Source: Acidobacteria bacterium 28-9 (GTDB lineage Bacteria > Acidobacteriota > Blastocatellia > Pyrinomonadales > Pyrinomonadaceae). From it: 64,000 nucleotides of DNA. Position numbers and translations under genes: made by a program. Shown here piece by piece: positions 41,857-49,982 of the stretch. Position 1 is the first letter of the stretch. Every line of letters begins with the position of its first letter. The notes beneath the pieces were generated by a model, which was not told the DNA's origin, ran no database searches, and was given only the letters and a program-made list of their open reading frames with translations. The stretch is from contig MWYY01000059.1 of NCBI GenBank assembly GCA_002050355.1, forward strand, positions 1-64,000, read 5' to 3'.

Positions 41857-42444
41857 ATGGAACAAACTTTACAAAACTTTCTTGACGAATCTGTCACCGC
41901 TCTTCGCGCATACAAAAAACTTGCCGAAAAAGCGTTGCAGCAAGTGTCGGACGAAGAATTTTTTAGAACGATTGACGAAGAATCAAACTCGATTGCGGCA
42001 ATTGTGAAACATATCGGCGGAAATCTCCGCTCGCGCTGGATGAACTTTTTGACGACAGACGGCGAAAAGCCGGACAGAAATCGGGATTCGGAATTTATTA
42101 CGGAAACCGACACGCGCGAGAGTTTATTGAAATTGTGGGAAAACGGTTTTCGAATTCTTTTTGAATCGCTTAAATCATTGAAAACGGAGGATTTGAACAA
42201 AATCGTTCAGATTCGCGGCGAAGATTTTACGGTTATTAAAGCGATAACGCGTACAATGATGCACACGGCTTCGCACGTTGGACAAATAACGCTTTTGGCA
42301 AAACATTTTCGCTCTTCCGAGTGGCAAACTTTGAGCATTCCGAAAAACAAATCCGAGGAATTCGACAGTTGGTTAAAAGAAAAACAAGAAGCGGGAAATT
42401 ACCTGGAAGTGGCGCAGGCGTTTGCCGAAAAAGATTTAAAGTAG
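41857..42444 (+). CDS. DUF1572 / DinB-like four-helix protein
   Basis: A 195-residue protein of the DinB superfamily, DUF1572 type. Features are a four-helix plan and three potential metal ligands: His in VKHIGGN (about 57), His pair in MMHTASHVGQI (about 133-139). Members often bind a metal and may act as thiol-dependent transferases, but the function of this subgroup is unknown. The start ATG 41857 (MEQTLQNFLDE) fits the family; an in-frame TTG lies upstream. The next gene is convergent. Confidence 0.85.
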   Translation: MEQTLQNFLDESVTALRAYKKLAEKALQQVSDEEFFRTIDEESNSIAAIVKHIGGNLRSRWMNFLTTDGEKPDRNRDSEFITETDTRESLLKLWENGFRILFESLKSLKTEDLNKIVQIRGEDFTVIKAITRTMMHTASHVGQITLLAKHFRSSEWQTLSIPKNKSEEFDSWLKEKQEAGNYLEVAQAFAEKDLK

Positions 42445-42495
42445 AAAAAGCGGAAGGAGAGAGTAGATTCCCGCTCAAAACTCTTTTCTTGAAAA

Positions 42496-42789
42496 TTAAT
42501 AGCGACCGATATACACGCGGCTGATAAGTCGAGTAGTAACTCTACCGTTCGCTTGATATCTGGTCTGATAAGTTTCGCGGTAAATACGTCTGCCGACCCG
42601 AACGTTGCGAACGCTGTTGACAACACGGGCGCGACGATTATAACGACGATTGTTACGTCTGTTTTGTCCCACTTGAATTTGGATTTGCGGCGCCGCAACG
42701 CTATTTGCGGCGGTCGTTTTTGCTTCGGTTGAAAATGCCGTAAAAGCAATTGAAGTCAAAAGCATTGATAATGTTAATAATTTCTTCAT
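42496..42789 (-). CDS. Small secreted Arg-rich protein
   Basis: A 97-residue protein with a signal peptide (residues 1-22, ending AFSTEA) and a strongly basic mature part rich in Arg, Asn and Tyr (for example NRRNNRRYNRR and RETYQTRYQ). No catalytic motif or known domain. The high charge suggests a surface protein that binds acidic polymers, but that is a guess. Confidence 0.65.
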   Translation of the reverse strand: MKKLLTLSMLLTSIAFTAFSTEAKTTAANSVAAPQIQIQVGQNRRNNRRYNRRARVVNSVRNVRVGRRIYRETYQTRYQANGRVTTRLISRVYIGRY

Positions 42790-43038
42790 TTTTCATCTCC
42801 TGAGTAAAATCTCTAGACGGTTAAACTCATTGAAATTTTATTCGGCGAGTTTTGCCGCTTATATGTATAGACACTACAAAATTGCCTTTGGTTACTTTTT
42901 TCTGCAAGTAATTTATTTCGGTTAAAAGAATTAGCAGCGTGAGGAATAAAATCTACTGTCAAACATCAAATAAAATGTGTCGAAACGCCGAATTTATTTA
43001 ACAGGTAAATTTTGTGCTAATCTGTTATTTCGTTTTTT

Positions 43039-44211
43039 ATGCGCTCAATCTCTATTTTAGGTTCAACAGGTTCAATCGGCTGCAATACGCTGAAGGTCAT
43101 CGAATTTTTGCGCGATGAATTTCGCGTCGTAGCGCTCGGCGCAGGACGAAATACGGAAAAACTTGCCGAACAAGTTGAGCGTTTCAAGCCGGAACTCGTC
43201 GCAGTCGAAACGGAAAATTGTGCGGAAGATTTGCTTCGCAGAATTTCAAGTTCCAAAATTAAAACTCCAAAAATTGTCGTCGGCGCAAAAGGTTTGATTG
43301 AAGCCGCGACGCACGACGAAGCCGAAATTGTGTTTTCGGCGACGGTCGGCGCGGTCGGATTCGTGCCGACGCTGCGCGCTTTGGAAACAGGAAAAACGGT
43401 TGCGCTTGCCAATAAAGAAACGCTTGTTATGGCGGGCGAATTAATGACGAAAGCAGCGCGTGAAAACAACGCCGAAATTTTGCCGGTAGATTCCGAACAC
43501 AACGCGATTCACCAATGCCTGCGCGGTGAAAAACGCGCTGAAGTCAAACGTTTGATTTTAACGGCGAGTGGCGGACCTTTTCGCACAAAAACTAAGCAGG
43601 AAATCGAAAGCGCAACGGTCGAACAAGCCTTGAATCATCCGAGTTGGAAAATGGGCGATAAGGTTACGATTGACTCGGCTACTTTGATGAACAAAGGTTT
43701 GGAAGTCATCGAAGCGCGCTGGCTGTTCGGTTTTTCGGCTGATGAAATCTCGGTTCTGGTTCATCCCGAATCAATCGTTCATTCTTTGATTGAACTGATT
43801 GACGGCTCGATAATCGCGCAGATGGGCGTAACCGATATGCGCCACGCGATTCAATACGCTTTGACTTTTCCCGACCGCAAACAGTCGGAACTTGCGCCGC
43901 TCGATTTAACCAAACTCGCGCAATTGAACTTTGAAGAACCGGATTTAGAAAAATTTGCGTGTCTCGCTTTGGCTTACCGGGCATTAAAAACCGGCGGAAC
44001 TTTGCCCGCCGCAATGAGTGCCGCCAACGAAATCGCCGTGCAGGCGTTTTTGGACAACAAAATTAAACTGTCCGACATTCCGAAAATCATCGAAAAGGTG
44101 ATGAACGAACACGAAACGAAACCTGTAACAAATCTGGAAACTGTTTTAGAATGTGATAATCAAGCGAGACAAGCGGCGTTGCATTTGGCAGCACAAACGG
44201 TCGCCGTTTAG
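43039..44211 (+). CDS. dxr: 1-deoxy-D-xylulose 5-phosphate reductoisomerase
   Basis: A 390-residue enzyme that forms 2-C-methyl-D-erythritol 4-phosphate from DXP with NADPH, the committed step of the MEP isoprenoid pathway. The NADPH motif GSTGSIG (6-12), LANKETLVMAG, the metal-ligand motif PVDSEHNAI and TASGGPFR, HPSWKMG and MNKGLEVIEA are all in place. It lies upstream of rseP and ispG, a common cluster. Length fits 385-400. The start ATG 43039 gives the usual MRSISILGSTGS. No strong ribosome site is evident. Confidence 0.96.
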   Translation: MRSISILGSTGSIGCNTLKVIEFLRDEFRVVALGAGRNTEKLAEQVERFKPELVAVETENCAEDLLRRISSSKIKTPKIVVGAKGLIEAATHDEAEIVFSATVGAVGFVPTLRALETGKTVALANKETLVMAGELMTKAARENNAEILPVDSEHNAIHQCLRGEKRAEVKRLILTASGGPFRTKTKQEIESATVEQALNHPSWKMGDKVTIDSATLMNKGLEVIEARWLFGFSADEISVLVHPESIVHSLIELIDGSIIAQMGVTDMRHAIQYALTFPDRKQSELAPLDLTKLAQLNFEEPDLEKFACLALAYRALKTGGTLPAAMSAANEIAVQAFLDNKIKLSDIPKIIEKVMNEHETKPVTNLETVLECDNQARQAALHLAAQTVAV

Positions 44212-44385
44212 AAAATCATCAGCGAAAATTTGACCGGATTTGTTTACACCGAAAATTAAATTTGCCGATTTGCCGTCGTGAAATTTGCGTTTGACAAAGG
44301 CGGGTTTTACACTTTAGATTGCAACTTGGAGCAGGCGGAAACGCTCTAACGTTTCAGCCTGAAATTAAAAAGAGAGATTTTATAA

Positions 44386-45747
44386 ATGAGTATTTTAATC
44401 GGAATTTTAGCGGTCGTTTTCGTTCTCGGAATCGCCATCAACATCCACGAGTTCGGACATTTCATTGTCGCCAAACTGCTGGGCATTCGCGTTGACGCTT
44501 ATTCGTTTTTCGGTTTGGGTCCGCGCATTTGGGGCTTTAAGGTCGGACACACGGATTACCGCATCAGCGCGATTCCGCTCGGCGCGTATGTCAAACTTTA
44601 TGGCGACGAGGGAAGCGGAGCGCTCGAAGGCGCGGATAATCAAGCTGAAGTCGTGCCGGAATCAGAGCTTTACGAACTGCGTCCGCGCTGGCAGAAATTT
44701 CTCGTGATGGTCGGCGGACCGTTTATGAATATTATGCTTGCTCTGGCAATTCCTTTTGCGCTTGCCTTGATTAATGGCGTTCCCGCAACGCCTTCGCCGA
44801 TTGTCGAATATGTAAAAGCGGGCGGCGCGGCGGAAAAAGCGAGAATCCTGCCGGGCGACCGAATCGTCGCTTTTGAAGGCACGGAAAGTCCGACGTGGCA
44901 GCGCGTTCAAAACGATTCGATGCTTTCGCCCGAAAAAGAAATTCCGATTGTCGTCGAAAGAAACGGTCAGCGCATTCCGCTCACGATTTCACCGACAAAA
45001 AAGACCGAAGGCGGGAATACGATCGGACTTCTTGATTTTGAACCCGAAGGCGAAACCGAGCCGGTCGTCGTTGATTTGGTTCAGGAAGGAATGCCCGCCG
45101 CCGAAGCCGGTCTGCAAAAAGGCGATTTAATAAGTTCGATAAACGGTAATCCTGTGCGCAATCGTGCCGACGCCCGCCAGAAAATTATTGACAATGGGGC
45201 GAATCCGATTAAGCTGCGCATCAACCGTAACGACCAGGCACAGGAAATTACGGCGAACGCCAAAATCGGTGAAGACAATGTGCCAAAGATTGGTATCGGA
45301 TTCAGCAATCAATACGCCAAAGCGCGTGAACGAGTCGGCATCGCTCAATCCGCCGCATTTGCCTGGAACTCGAATATGGAAATTTTGCGAATGACCGGAA
45401 AGGCTTTCGGACAAGTTTCCAAAGGCGAACGCTCGGCGGGGGAAACTTTTTCCGGTCCAATTGGAATCGTGCAAATTATCTCGCAAATCGCCAACAGCGC
45501 CGGGTTTGAAGGCTTACTTTTTATTTTGGGTTTGATTAGCCTAAATTTAGGCGTCTTTAATTTGCTGCCGATTCCGATGCTCGACGGCGGGCAGATTATG
45601 GTTCTGGCAATCGAAGGTTTTCTCGGGCTGTTTGGCTTGACGCTCTCGATGGCAGTAAAAGAAAAAATTCAGCTCGTTGGTTTAGCGGCGATTGTGCTGT
45701 TGATGGTGTTCACGATTTTCAACGACGTTTCAAGATTCTTCAGATAA
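44386..45747 (+). CDS. rseP: RseP-type site-2 intramembrane metalloprotease
   Basis: A 453-residue M50 protease that cleaves membrane segments of anti-sigma factors and cleared signal peptides. The zinc motif HEFGHF is in the first membrane helix (residues about 22-27) and the third ligand in NLLPIPMLDGGQ (about 395-406). Two PDZ domains lie between them (around 130-200 and 215-300), as in E. coli RseP. The G-x-G stretch FFGLGPRIWGF and the PLGAYV segment are typical. Neighbours dxr and ispG are the usual company. Complete. Confidence 0.94.
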   Translation: MSILIGILAVVFVLGIAINIHEFGHFIVAKLLGIRVDAYSFFGLGPRIWGFKVGHTDYRISAIPLGAYVKLYGDEGSGALEGADNQAEVVPESELYELRPRWQKFLVMVGGPFMNIMLALAIPFALALINGVPATPSPIVEYVKAGGAAEKARILPGDRIVAFEGTESPTWQRVQNDSMLSPEKEIPIVVERNGQRIPLTISPTKKTEGGNTIGLLDFEPEGETEPVVVDLVQEGMPAAEAGLQKGDLISSINGNPVRNRADARQKIIDNGANPIKLRINRNDQAQEITANAKIGEDNVPKIGIGFSNQYAKARERVGIAQSAAFAWNSNMEILRMTGKAFGQVSKGERSAGETFSGPIGIVQIISQIANSAGFEGLLFILGLISLNLGVFNLLPIPMLDGGQIMVLAIEGFLGLFGLTLSMAVKEKIQLVGLAAIVLLMVFTIFNDVSRFFR

Positions 45748-45771
45748 ACGTCGAGAAAAATGTAATAACTT

Positions 45772-45813
45772 TATAGCGTTTGTGATAGTGGTTTTTATTT
45801 CACAAACGCTATA
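45772..45813. terminator. Hairpin between rseP and ispG
   Basis: A perfect 14-bp stem TATAGCGTTTGTGA/TCACAAACGCTATA with a 14-nt loop. It is followed by a weak T run (ATACTTTTTG), so it may be an attenuator or partial terminator rather than a full stop. Confidence 0.6.
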
Positions 45814-45829
45814 ATACTTTTTGAAAGTT

Positions 45830-46939
45830 ATGAAAAGAAAATCCAAAGCGGTAATGGTTCGTGATATACAAATCGGCGGCGGCGCGCCGGTCGCGGTTCA
45901 ATCAATGACGAAAACCGACACGACCGATGTTGATGGAACGATTCGGCAAATCGAAGAAATGGTTGCGGCAGGCTGCGAAATCGTCCGCGTCGCCGTTCCT
46001 GACAAAGATGCCGCGATTGCCCTGAAAGAAATTCGCAAACGAACGAATGCTCCGCTGGTTGCCGACATCCATTTTCATTACAAATTAGCTTTGATGGCGC
46101 TCGAAGCCGGAATTGATAAACTCCGAATTAATCCGGGTAATATCGGCTCAATTGAAAGAGTCAGAGAAGTGGTGCGCGCCTGCGAAACGCAGAAAGTTCC
46201 AATCAGAATCGGCGTCAACGGCGGCTCTTTAGAAAAAGATTTGTTGAAAAAATACGGCACGGCGACGCCCGAAGCGATTGTCGAATCGGGAGTGCGGCAC
46301 GTGCGAATTTTGGAAGATTTAGGTTTTACCGAAACGATTATTTCTCTGAAAGCGTCGGACGTAAATCGAATGGTTGCGGCGTATCGGCTGATGTCGACAA
46401 TCGTCGATTACCCTTTTCATCTCGGCGTAACCGAAGCCGGAACAGCTTTTGGCGGAACAATTAAGTCTGCAATCGGTTTGGGGATTTTGCTGCACGAAGG
46501 CATCGGCGACACGATTCGCGTATCTTTGGCGGCAGAACCGCACGAAGAAGTGCGCGTCGGCTGGGAAATCTTAAAGTCTCTGGAACTCAGAAAGCGCGGC
46601 GTTACGGTTGTTGCGTGTCCGACTTGCGGGCGTCTGGATATTGATAATTTTGTCGAAATCGTAACGGAAGTTGAACGTCGTCTGGCGCACGTTGAAGAGC
46701 CGCTTCACCTTTCGATTATGGGCTGCGCCGTCAACGGACCGGGCGAAGCGCACGATTCGCAATTGGGCGTAACCTTTGGGCGCAACGTCGGAATGATTTT
46801 CAAAAACGGCGTTCCGATGCGCCGCGTCTCCGGCGCGGATATTGTCGAAGAATTCGTCAAGGAAGTCGAGATTTTGCGAAGCGAAGGCGTGCATGCTAAG
46901 TCTTTAGTTTCTGAAAATAATCTCGTTCAAATCACTTAA
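45830..46939 (+). CDS. ispG: 4-hydroxy-3-methylbut-2-en-1-yl diphosphate synthase
   Basis: A 369-residue iron-sulfur enzyme of the MEP pathway (flavodoxin-dependent, HMBPP synthase). The N-terminal TIM barrel begins with IGGGAPVAVQSMT and LRINPGNIG; the 4Fe-4S Cys residues are in ACPTCGR and GCAVNGPGEA, with the catalytic Glu near it. It is the single-domain bacterial form. Start ATG 45830 is preferred over TTG 45821. Same pathway as dxr 2 kb upstream; the hairpin at 45772 lies in its leader and could control it. Confidence 0.95.
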   Translation: MKRKSKAVMVRDIQIGGGAPVAVQSMTKTDTTDVDGTIRQIEEMVAAGCEIVRVAVPDKDAAIALKEIRKRTNAPLVADIHFHYKLALMALEAGIDKLRINPGNIGSIERVREVVRACETQKVPIRIGVNGGSLEKDLLKKYGTATPEAIVESGVRHVRILEDLGFTETIISLKASDVNRMVAAYRLMSTIVDYPFHLGVTEAGTAFGGTIKSAIGLGILLHEGIGDTIRVSLAAEPHEEVRVGWEILKSLELRKRGVTVVACPTCGRLDIDNFVEIVTEVERRLAHVEEPLHLSIMGCAVNGPGEAHDSQLGVTFGRNVGMIFKNGVPMRRVSGADIVEEFVKEVEILRSEGVHAKSLVSENNLVQIT

Positions 46940-46957
46940 AATAAAAGGAAAATTTTT

Positions 46958-47047
46958 ACCGCAGAGACACAGAGATAAAACGCAGAGAAGCGCGGAGTTT
47001 TGAAAAATTCTCCGCGCTTCTCTGCGAAAACTCCGCGTCTCTGCGGT
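46958..47047. repeat. Long compound palindrome (CGCAGAG element)
   Basis: An inner perfect 17-bp stem (46981-46997 with 47010-47026) is enclosed by an outer stem of 11 perfect bp (46958-46968 with 47037-47047). CGCAGAG recurs at a distance of 21 nt (three times seven). The element fills almost all of the gap between ispG and the heptosyltransferase gene. GC-rich, unlike its surroundings. Confidence 0.8.
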
Positions 47048-47059
47048 AAAATTTATTTT

Positions 47060-48094
47060 ATGAAAATAGTTGTGCGCGGAGCAAACTGGGTCGGTGATGC
47101 AGTGATGACGATTCCCGCTCTGCGCGCACTGCACGGCATTTTTCCATCTGCGAAAATCGCGCTGCACACGCGCTCGTGGGCGAAAGGAATTTTCGAGGAC
47201 ACAGATTTTATCGACGAAATTCTGGTTTTTGAACCGGAAAAATCCGTCTTCAAAACCGTTCTTGCGCAAGCGGAAATCTATCGGGAAAAAGAATTCGAGT
47301 TAGCCGTCGTGTTTCCAAACTCTTTTGAATCCGCGCTCATCACAAAACTCGGCAAAGTCTCCGCCAGATTCGGTTACAGTAAAGAAGGCAGAAGTTTTTT
47401 GCTGACGGACGCAGTAAAAATTCCCGAATGGAAAAACCAAAAACACGAAGTTTTTTATTATTTAAATTTGATTGCGGAGATCGAAAATAAATTTCTCGGC
47501 ACAAAAACCGTTTTAGAAAGCGAGCCGCGATTCGATTTGCAAATTTCGAACGAAAGAAAAATTCAGGCGCGAACAATTTTGAGAGAAAACGACATTGTTG
47601 ATTCCTCAAAAAAATTAATCGTCCTTTGTCCGGGTTCGACAAATTCAGAAGCAAAGCGTTGGCAAACGGAAAGTTACGCCGCGCTGAACGACAAAATTCA
47701 AACCCAATTGAACGCAAACGTCGTGCTTATCGGCGCACACAGCGAGTTGGACATATCTAACGAAGTAGCGGAAAAATCTCGTTTGAAACCGATTATTTTA
47801 ACCGGAAAAACCAGTTTAACCGAGGCGACGGCGATTTTGGGTATGTGTGATTTACTCGTTTCAAACGATACGGGACCGGCGCACATTTCTTCAGCTTTGG
47901 GAACAAAAACGCTTGTAATTTTCGGTCCGACAAATCCAGGGACAACGCAGCCTTGGGGTTCGGAAATTATTCGCAACGCGGTCGAATGCTCGCCGTGTAT
48001 GCTGCGCAAATGCCCGATTGACCATCGCTGTATGACCTGGATTTCCGCGGCGGAAGTTTTTGAAAAAGCAAAAGAAAAATTAAAAACAGATTAA
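47060..48094 (+). CDS. waaF: Lipopolysaccharide heptosyltransferase (GT family 9)
   Basis: A 344-residue family 9 glycosyltransferase, most like heptosyltransferase II. The N-terminus KIVVRGANWVGDAVMT is diagnostic, as is the ADP-heptose-binding region with NDTGPAHISSALG and the following FGPTNP, and the VECSPCMLRKCP Cys pattern. It adds heptose from ADP-heptose to the growing inner core at the inner membrane. Start ATG 47060 is used since the frame upstream reads through a palindrome. gmhB follows after 6 bp. Acceptor not provable from sequence. Confidence 0.88.
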   Translation: MKIVVRGANWVGDAVMTIPALRALHGIFPSAKIALHTRSWAKGIFEDTDFIDEILVFEPEKSVFKTVLAQAEIYREKEFELAVVFPNSFESALITKLGKVSARFGYSKEGRSFLLTDAVKIPEWKNQKHEVFYYLNLIAEIENKFLGTKTVLESEPRFDLQISNERKIQARTILRENDIVDSSKKLIVLCPGSTNSEAKRWQTESYAALNDKIQTQLNANVVLIGAHSELDISNEVAEKSRLKPIILTGKTSLTEATAILGMCDLLVSNDTGPAHISSALGTKTLVIFGPTNPGTTQPWGSEIIRNAVECSPCMLRKCPIDHRCMTWISAAEVFEKAKEKLKTD

Positions 48095-48100
48095 CATGAG

Positions 48101-48673
48101 ATGAACACGGATAAATCACAGACAAATCCAAAATCCAAAGCTGTTTTCCTCGACCGCGACGGCACAATTTGCGAAGACGTGAATTATCTTTCGCGTGCCA
48201 AGGATTTGCGGATTTTTCCGTTTGTGGCAGAAGCAATTAAATTATTGAATAACAACAATTTTCTTGTCATTTTAATCACGAACCAATCCGGAATCGCGCG
48301 CGGGTATTTTGACGAAAACACCTTATGCGAAATTCACGAAAAACTCGTTTCGGAATTAGCTTTACAGGGCGCGGCGCTCGACCAGATTTACTTTTGCCCG
48401 CACAACACGGATGACAACTGCAAATGCCGCAAGCCGAAAATTGGTATGATTGAGCAGGCAACCGAAGATTTTGCAATTGATTTGGAAAAGAGTTGGACAA
48501 TTGGCGATAAAGCGATTGATGTTGAGTTAGGCTTTAATGCGGGAACAAAAACCACGTTGGTTTTGACCGGTTACGGACGGAAAGAAATTGAAAAAATGAA
48601 AAGAAAACCGAATTTGATTACGCAAAATTTATTGGAAGCAGTCGGAGAAATTATGAATTACGAGGAGACCTGA
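48101..48673 (+). CDS. gmhB: D-glycero-D-manno-heptose 1,7-bisphosphate phosphatase
   Basis: A 190-residue HAD-family phosphatase that removes the C7 phosphate in ADP-heptose synthesis. The HAD nucleophile motif FLDRDGTI (about 17-24), the TNQSG motif, and the zinc-binding Cys cluster CPHNTDDNCKCRKP are all present. It acts between rfaE1 and rfaE2, 24 kb away. It is 6 bp behind the heptosyltransferase gene, so the two form an operon. Confidence 0.93.
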   Translation: MNTDKSQTNPKSKAVFLDRDGTICEDVNYLSRAKDLRIFPFVAEAIKLLNNNNFLVILITNQSGIARGYFDENTLCEIHEKLVSELALQGAALDQIYFCPHNTDDNCKCRKPKIGMIEQATEDFAIDLEKSWTIGDKAIDVELGFNAGTKTTLVLTGYGRKEIEKMKRKPNLITQNLLEAVGEIMNYEET

Positions 48674-48784
48674 AATTCTGCAGTTTATTATTTTACGAAT
48701 ATTTTTCCATTTGCAATTTCTCAAACCTTGCAATTGATGTTTGGCAAAACGTCTTCTCTCGTAATTCATAATTTTTAATTCATA
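48652..48784. repeat. Inverted repeat and heptamer units around the gmhB end
   Basis: ATTATGAATTACGAG (48652-48666), partly inside the gmhB 3' end, is perfectly complementary to CTCGTAATTCATAAT at about 48759-48773. The right part continues with heptamers TAATTCA, TAATTTT, TAATTCA. The gmhB stop is inside the left arm's neighbourhood. Confidence 0.5.
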
Positions 48785-48787
48785 TTC

Positions 48788-49141
48788 TCAAGCCATTCTT
48801 CCGAAATCGTCTTCGAGTCTGACAATATCGTCTTCGCCGAAGTAGTCGCCGGTTTGCGTTTCGATAAAAACGAGCAGCTCTTTCGCGTCCGGGTTTTCAA
48901 CGCGATGTGCATCGCCAAGAGCAATATCAATAGATTTGCCGGTTTTGACCAGAATTTCCTCGTCGTTTAAGGTTACTTTAGCCGTGCCGCGCACGACAAA
49001 CCAGTGTTCGGCGCGGCGTTTGTGTTTCTGGTAGCTCAGACGCTTTTCCGGCAGCACTTCAATTCTCTTAACCTTAAAGCATTCGCCTTCGTCCAGAACC
49101 GTATAATTTCCCCATGGGCGTTCATCAAATTCATTTACCAT
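48788..49141 (-). CDS. Cupin protein, mannose-6-phosphate isomerase type II-like
   Basis: A 117-residue single-domain cupin equal to the C-terminal isomerase domain of bifunctional mannose-1-phosphate guanylyltransferase/mannose-6-phosphate isomerase. The start RPWGNYTVLDEG, the metal-binding SYQKHKRRAEHWFVV and GDAHRVEN are typical. It may isomerise mannose 6-phosphate and fructose 6-phosphate or a related sugar. The ATG at 49141 (minus) lies inside a heptamer array. The guanylyltransferase domain is not here. Confidence 0.85.
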   Translation of the reverse strand: MVNEFDERPWGNYTVLDEGECFKVKRIEVLPEKRLSYQKHKRRAEHWFVVRGTAKVTLNDEEILVKTGKSIDIALGDAHRVENPDAKELLVFIETQTGDYFGEDDIVRLEDDFGRMA

Positions 49142-49166
49142 TTATGATTCACCATTTACCATTTTT
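49130..49166. repeat. Heptamer array covering the cupin start
   Basis: Units CATTTAC, CATTTAT, GATTCAC, CATTTAC, CATTTTT run with a 7-nt period. The start codon of the cupin gene (49139-49141) is inside it. Confidence 0.65.
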
Positions 49167-49907
49167 TCACATTCCGAGATTTTTAATCAAAAACCCGTAA
49201 ATATCGGCTTGTTCTTCGATTACTTTTGCCGTCGGTTTGCCCGCGCCGTGTCCGGCTTTGGTTTCAATACGAATCAGAACAGGAGCGTCGCCGGCTTGTG
49301 CTTCCTGCAAAGTCGCCGCGTATTTGAAACTATGCGCCGGAACAACGCGGTCGTCGTGGTCGGCGGTGGTGACTAAAACCGCCGGATATTTCGTTCCCTT
49401 TTTAAGATTGTGCAGCGGGGAATATTTATAAATCGCCGCGAATTCTTCAGGGTTGTCGGGCGAGCCGTAATCGGAAGTCCAGTAGCGTCCGGCGGTGAAT
49501 TTGTGAAAGCGGAGCATATCCATTACGCCGACGGCGGGAAGTGCCGCGCCGAAAAGTTCGGGACGTTGATTCAAAACCGCGCCGACGAGCAACCCGCCGT
49601 TTGAGCCGCCTTGAATGGCAAGTTTTTTGGGACTCGTATATTTAGTGGAAATCAGATATTCAGCCGCCGCAATGAAATCATCGAAGGCGTTTTGGCGTTT
49701 TAATTTGATTGCCGATTCGTGCCATTCCTTGCCGTATTCGCCGCCGCCGCGCAAATTCGCCACCGCGTAAACGCCGCCCATTTCCAGCCACGCCAGACGC
49801 GCGACGGAAAAGCCCGGCGTTAAAGAACTGTTAAAGCCGCCGTAACCGTAAAGCAAAGTCGGGTTCGTGCCGTCCATTTTCAAGCCTTTTTTGTGGACGA
49901 TAAACAT
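49167..49907 (-). pseudogene. Prolyl oligopeptidase, 3' part after a tandem duplication
   Basis: 246 residues in their own frame that hold the whole catalytic C-terminal half of a prolyl oligopeptidase: nucleophile elbow GGSNGG (Ser102), acid in DHDDRV (Asp185) and His220 in AGHGAGKP. It starts with [10 protein letters not shown], which is an internal Met of the original protein. It is cut from the 5' part by a 550-bp tandem duplication, whose length is not a multiple of three. It has no signal peptide and no propeller of its own, and no evident ribosome site, so it is probably not made, though a truncated hydrolase cannot be excluded. Confidence 0.85.
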
Positions 49908-49982
49908 TGGAATTTCCGTTGCGTCTTTGCTTTTATATTTGACTTGTTTGACTTCGTAATCGGCGGAATTAAATTTGACGTT
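49433..49982. repeat. 550-bp direct repeat, copy A
   Basis: Direct tandem unit inside the prolyl oligopeptidase gene; I see no mismatch to copy B. One to three bases of microhomology at the junction. Confidence 0.93.
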
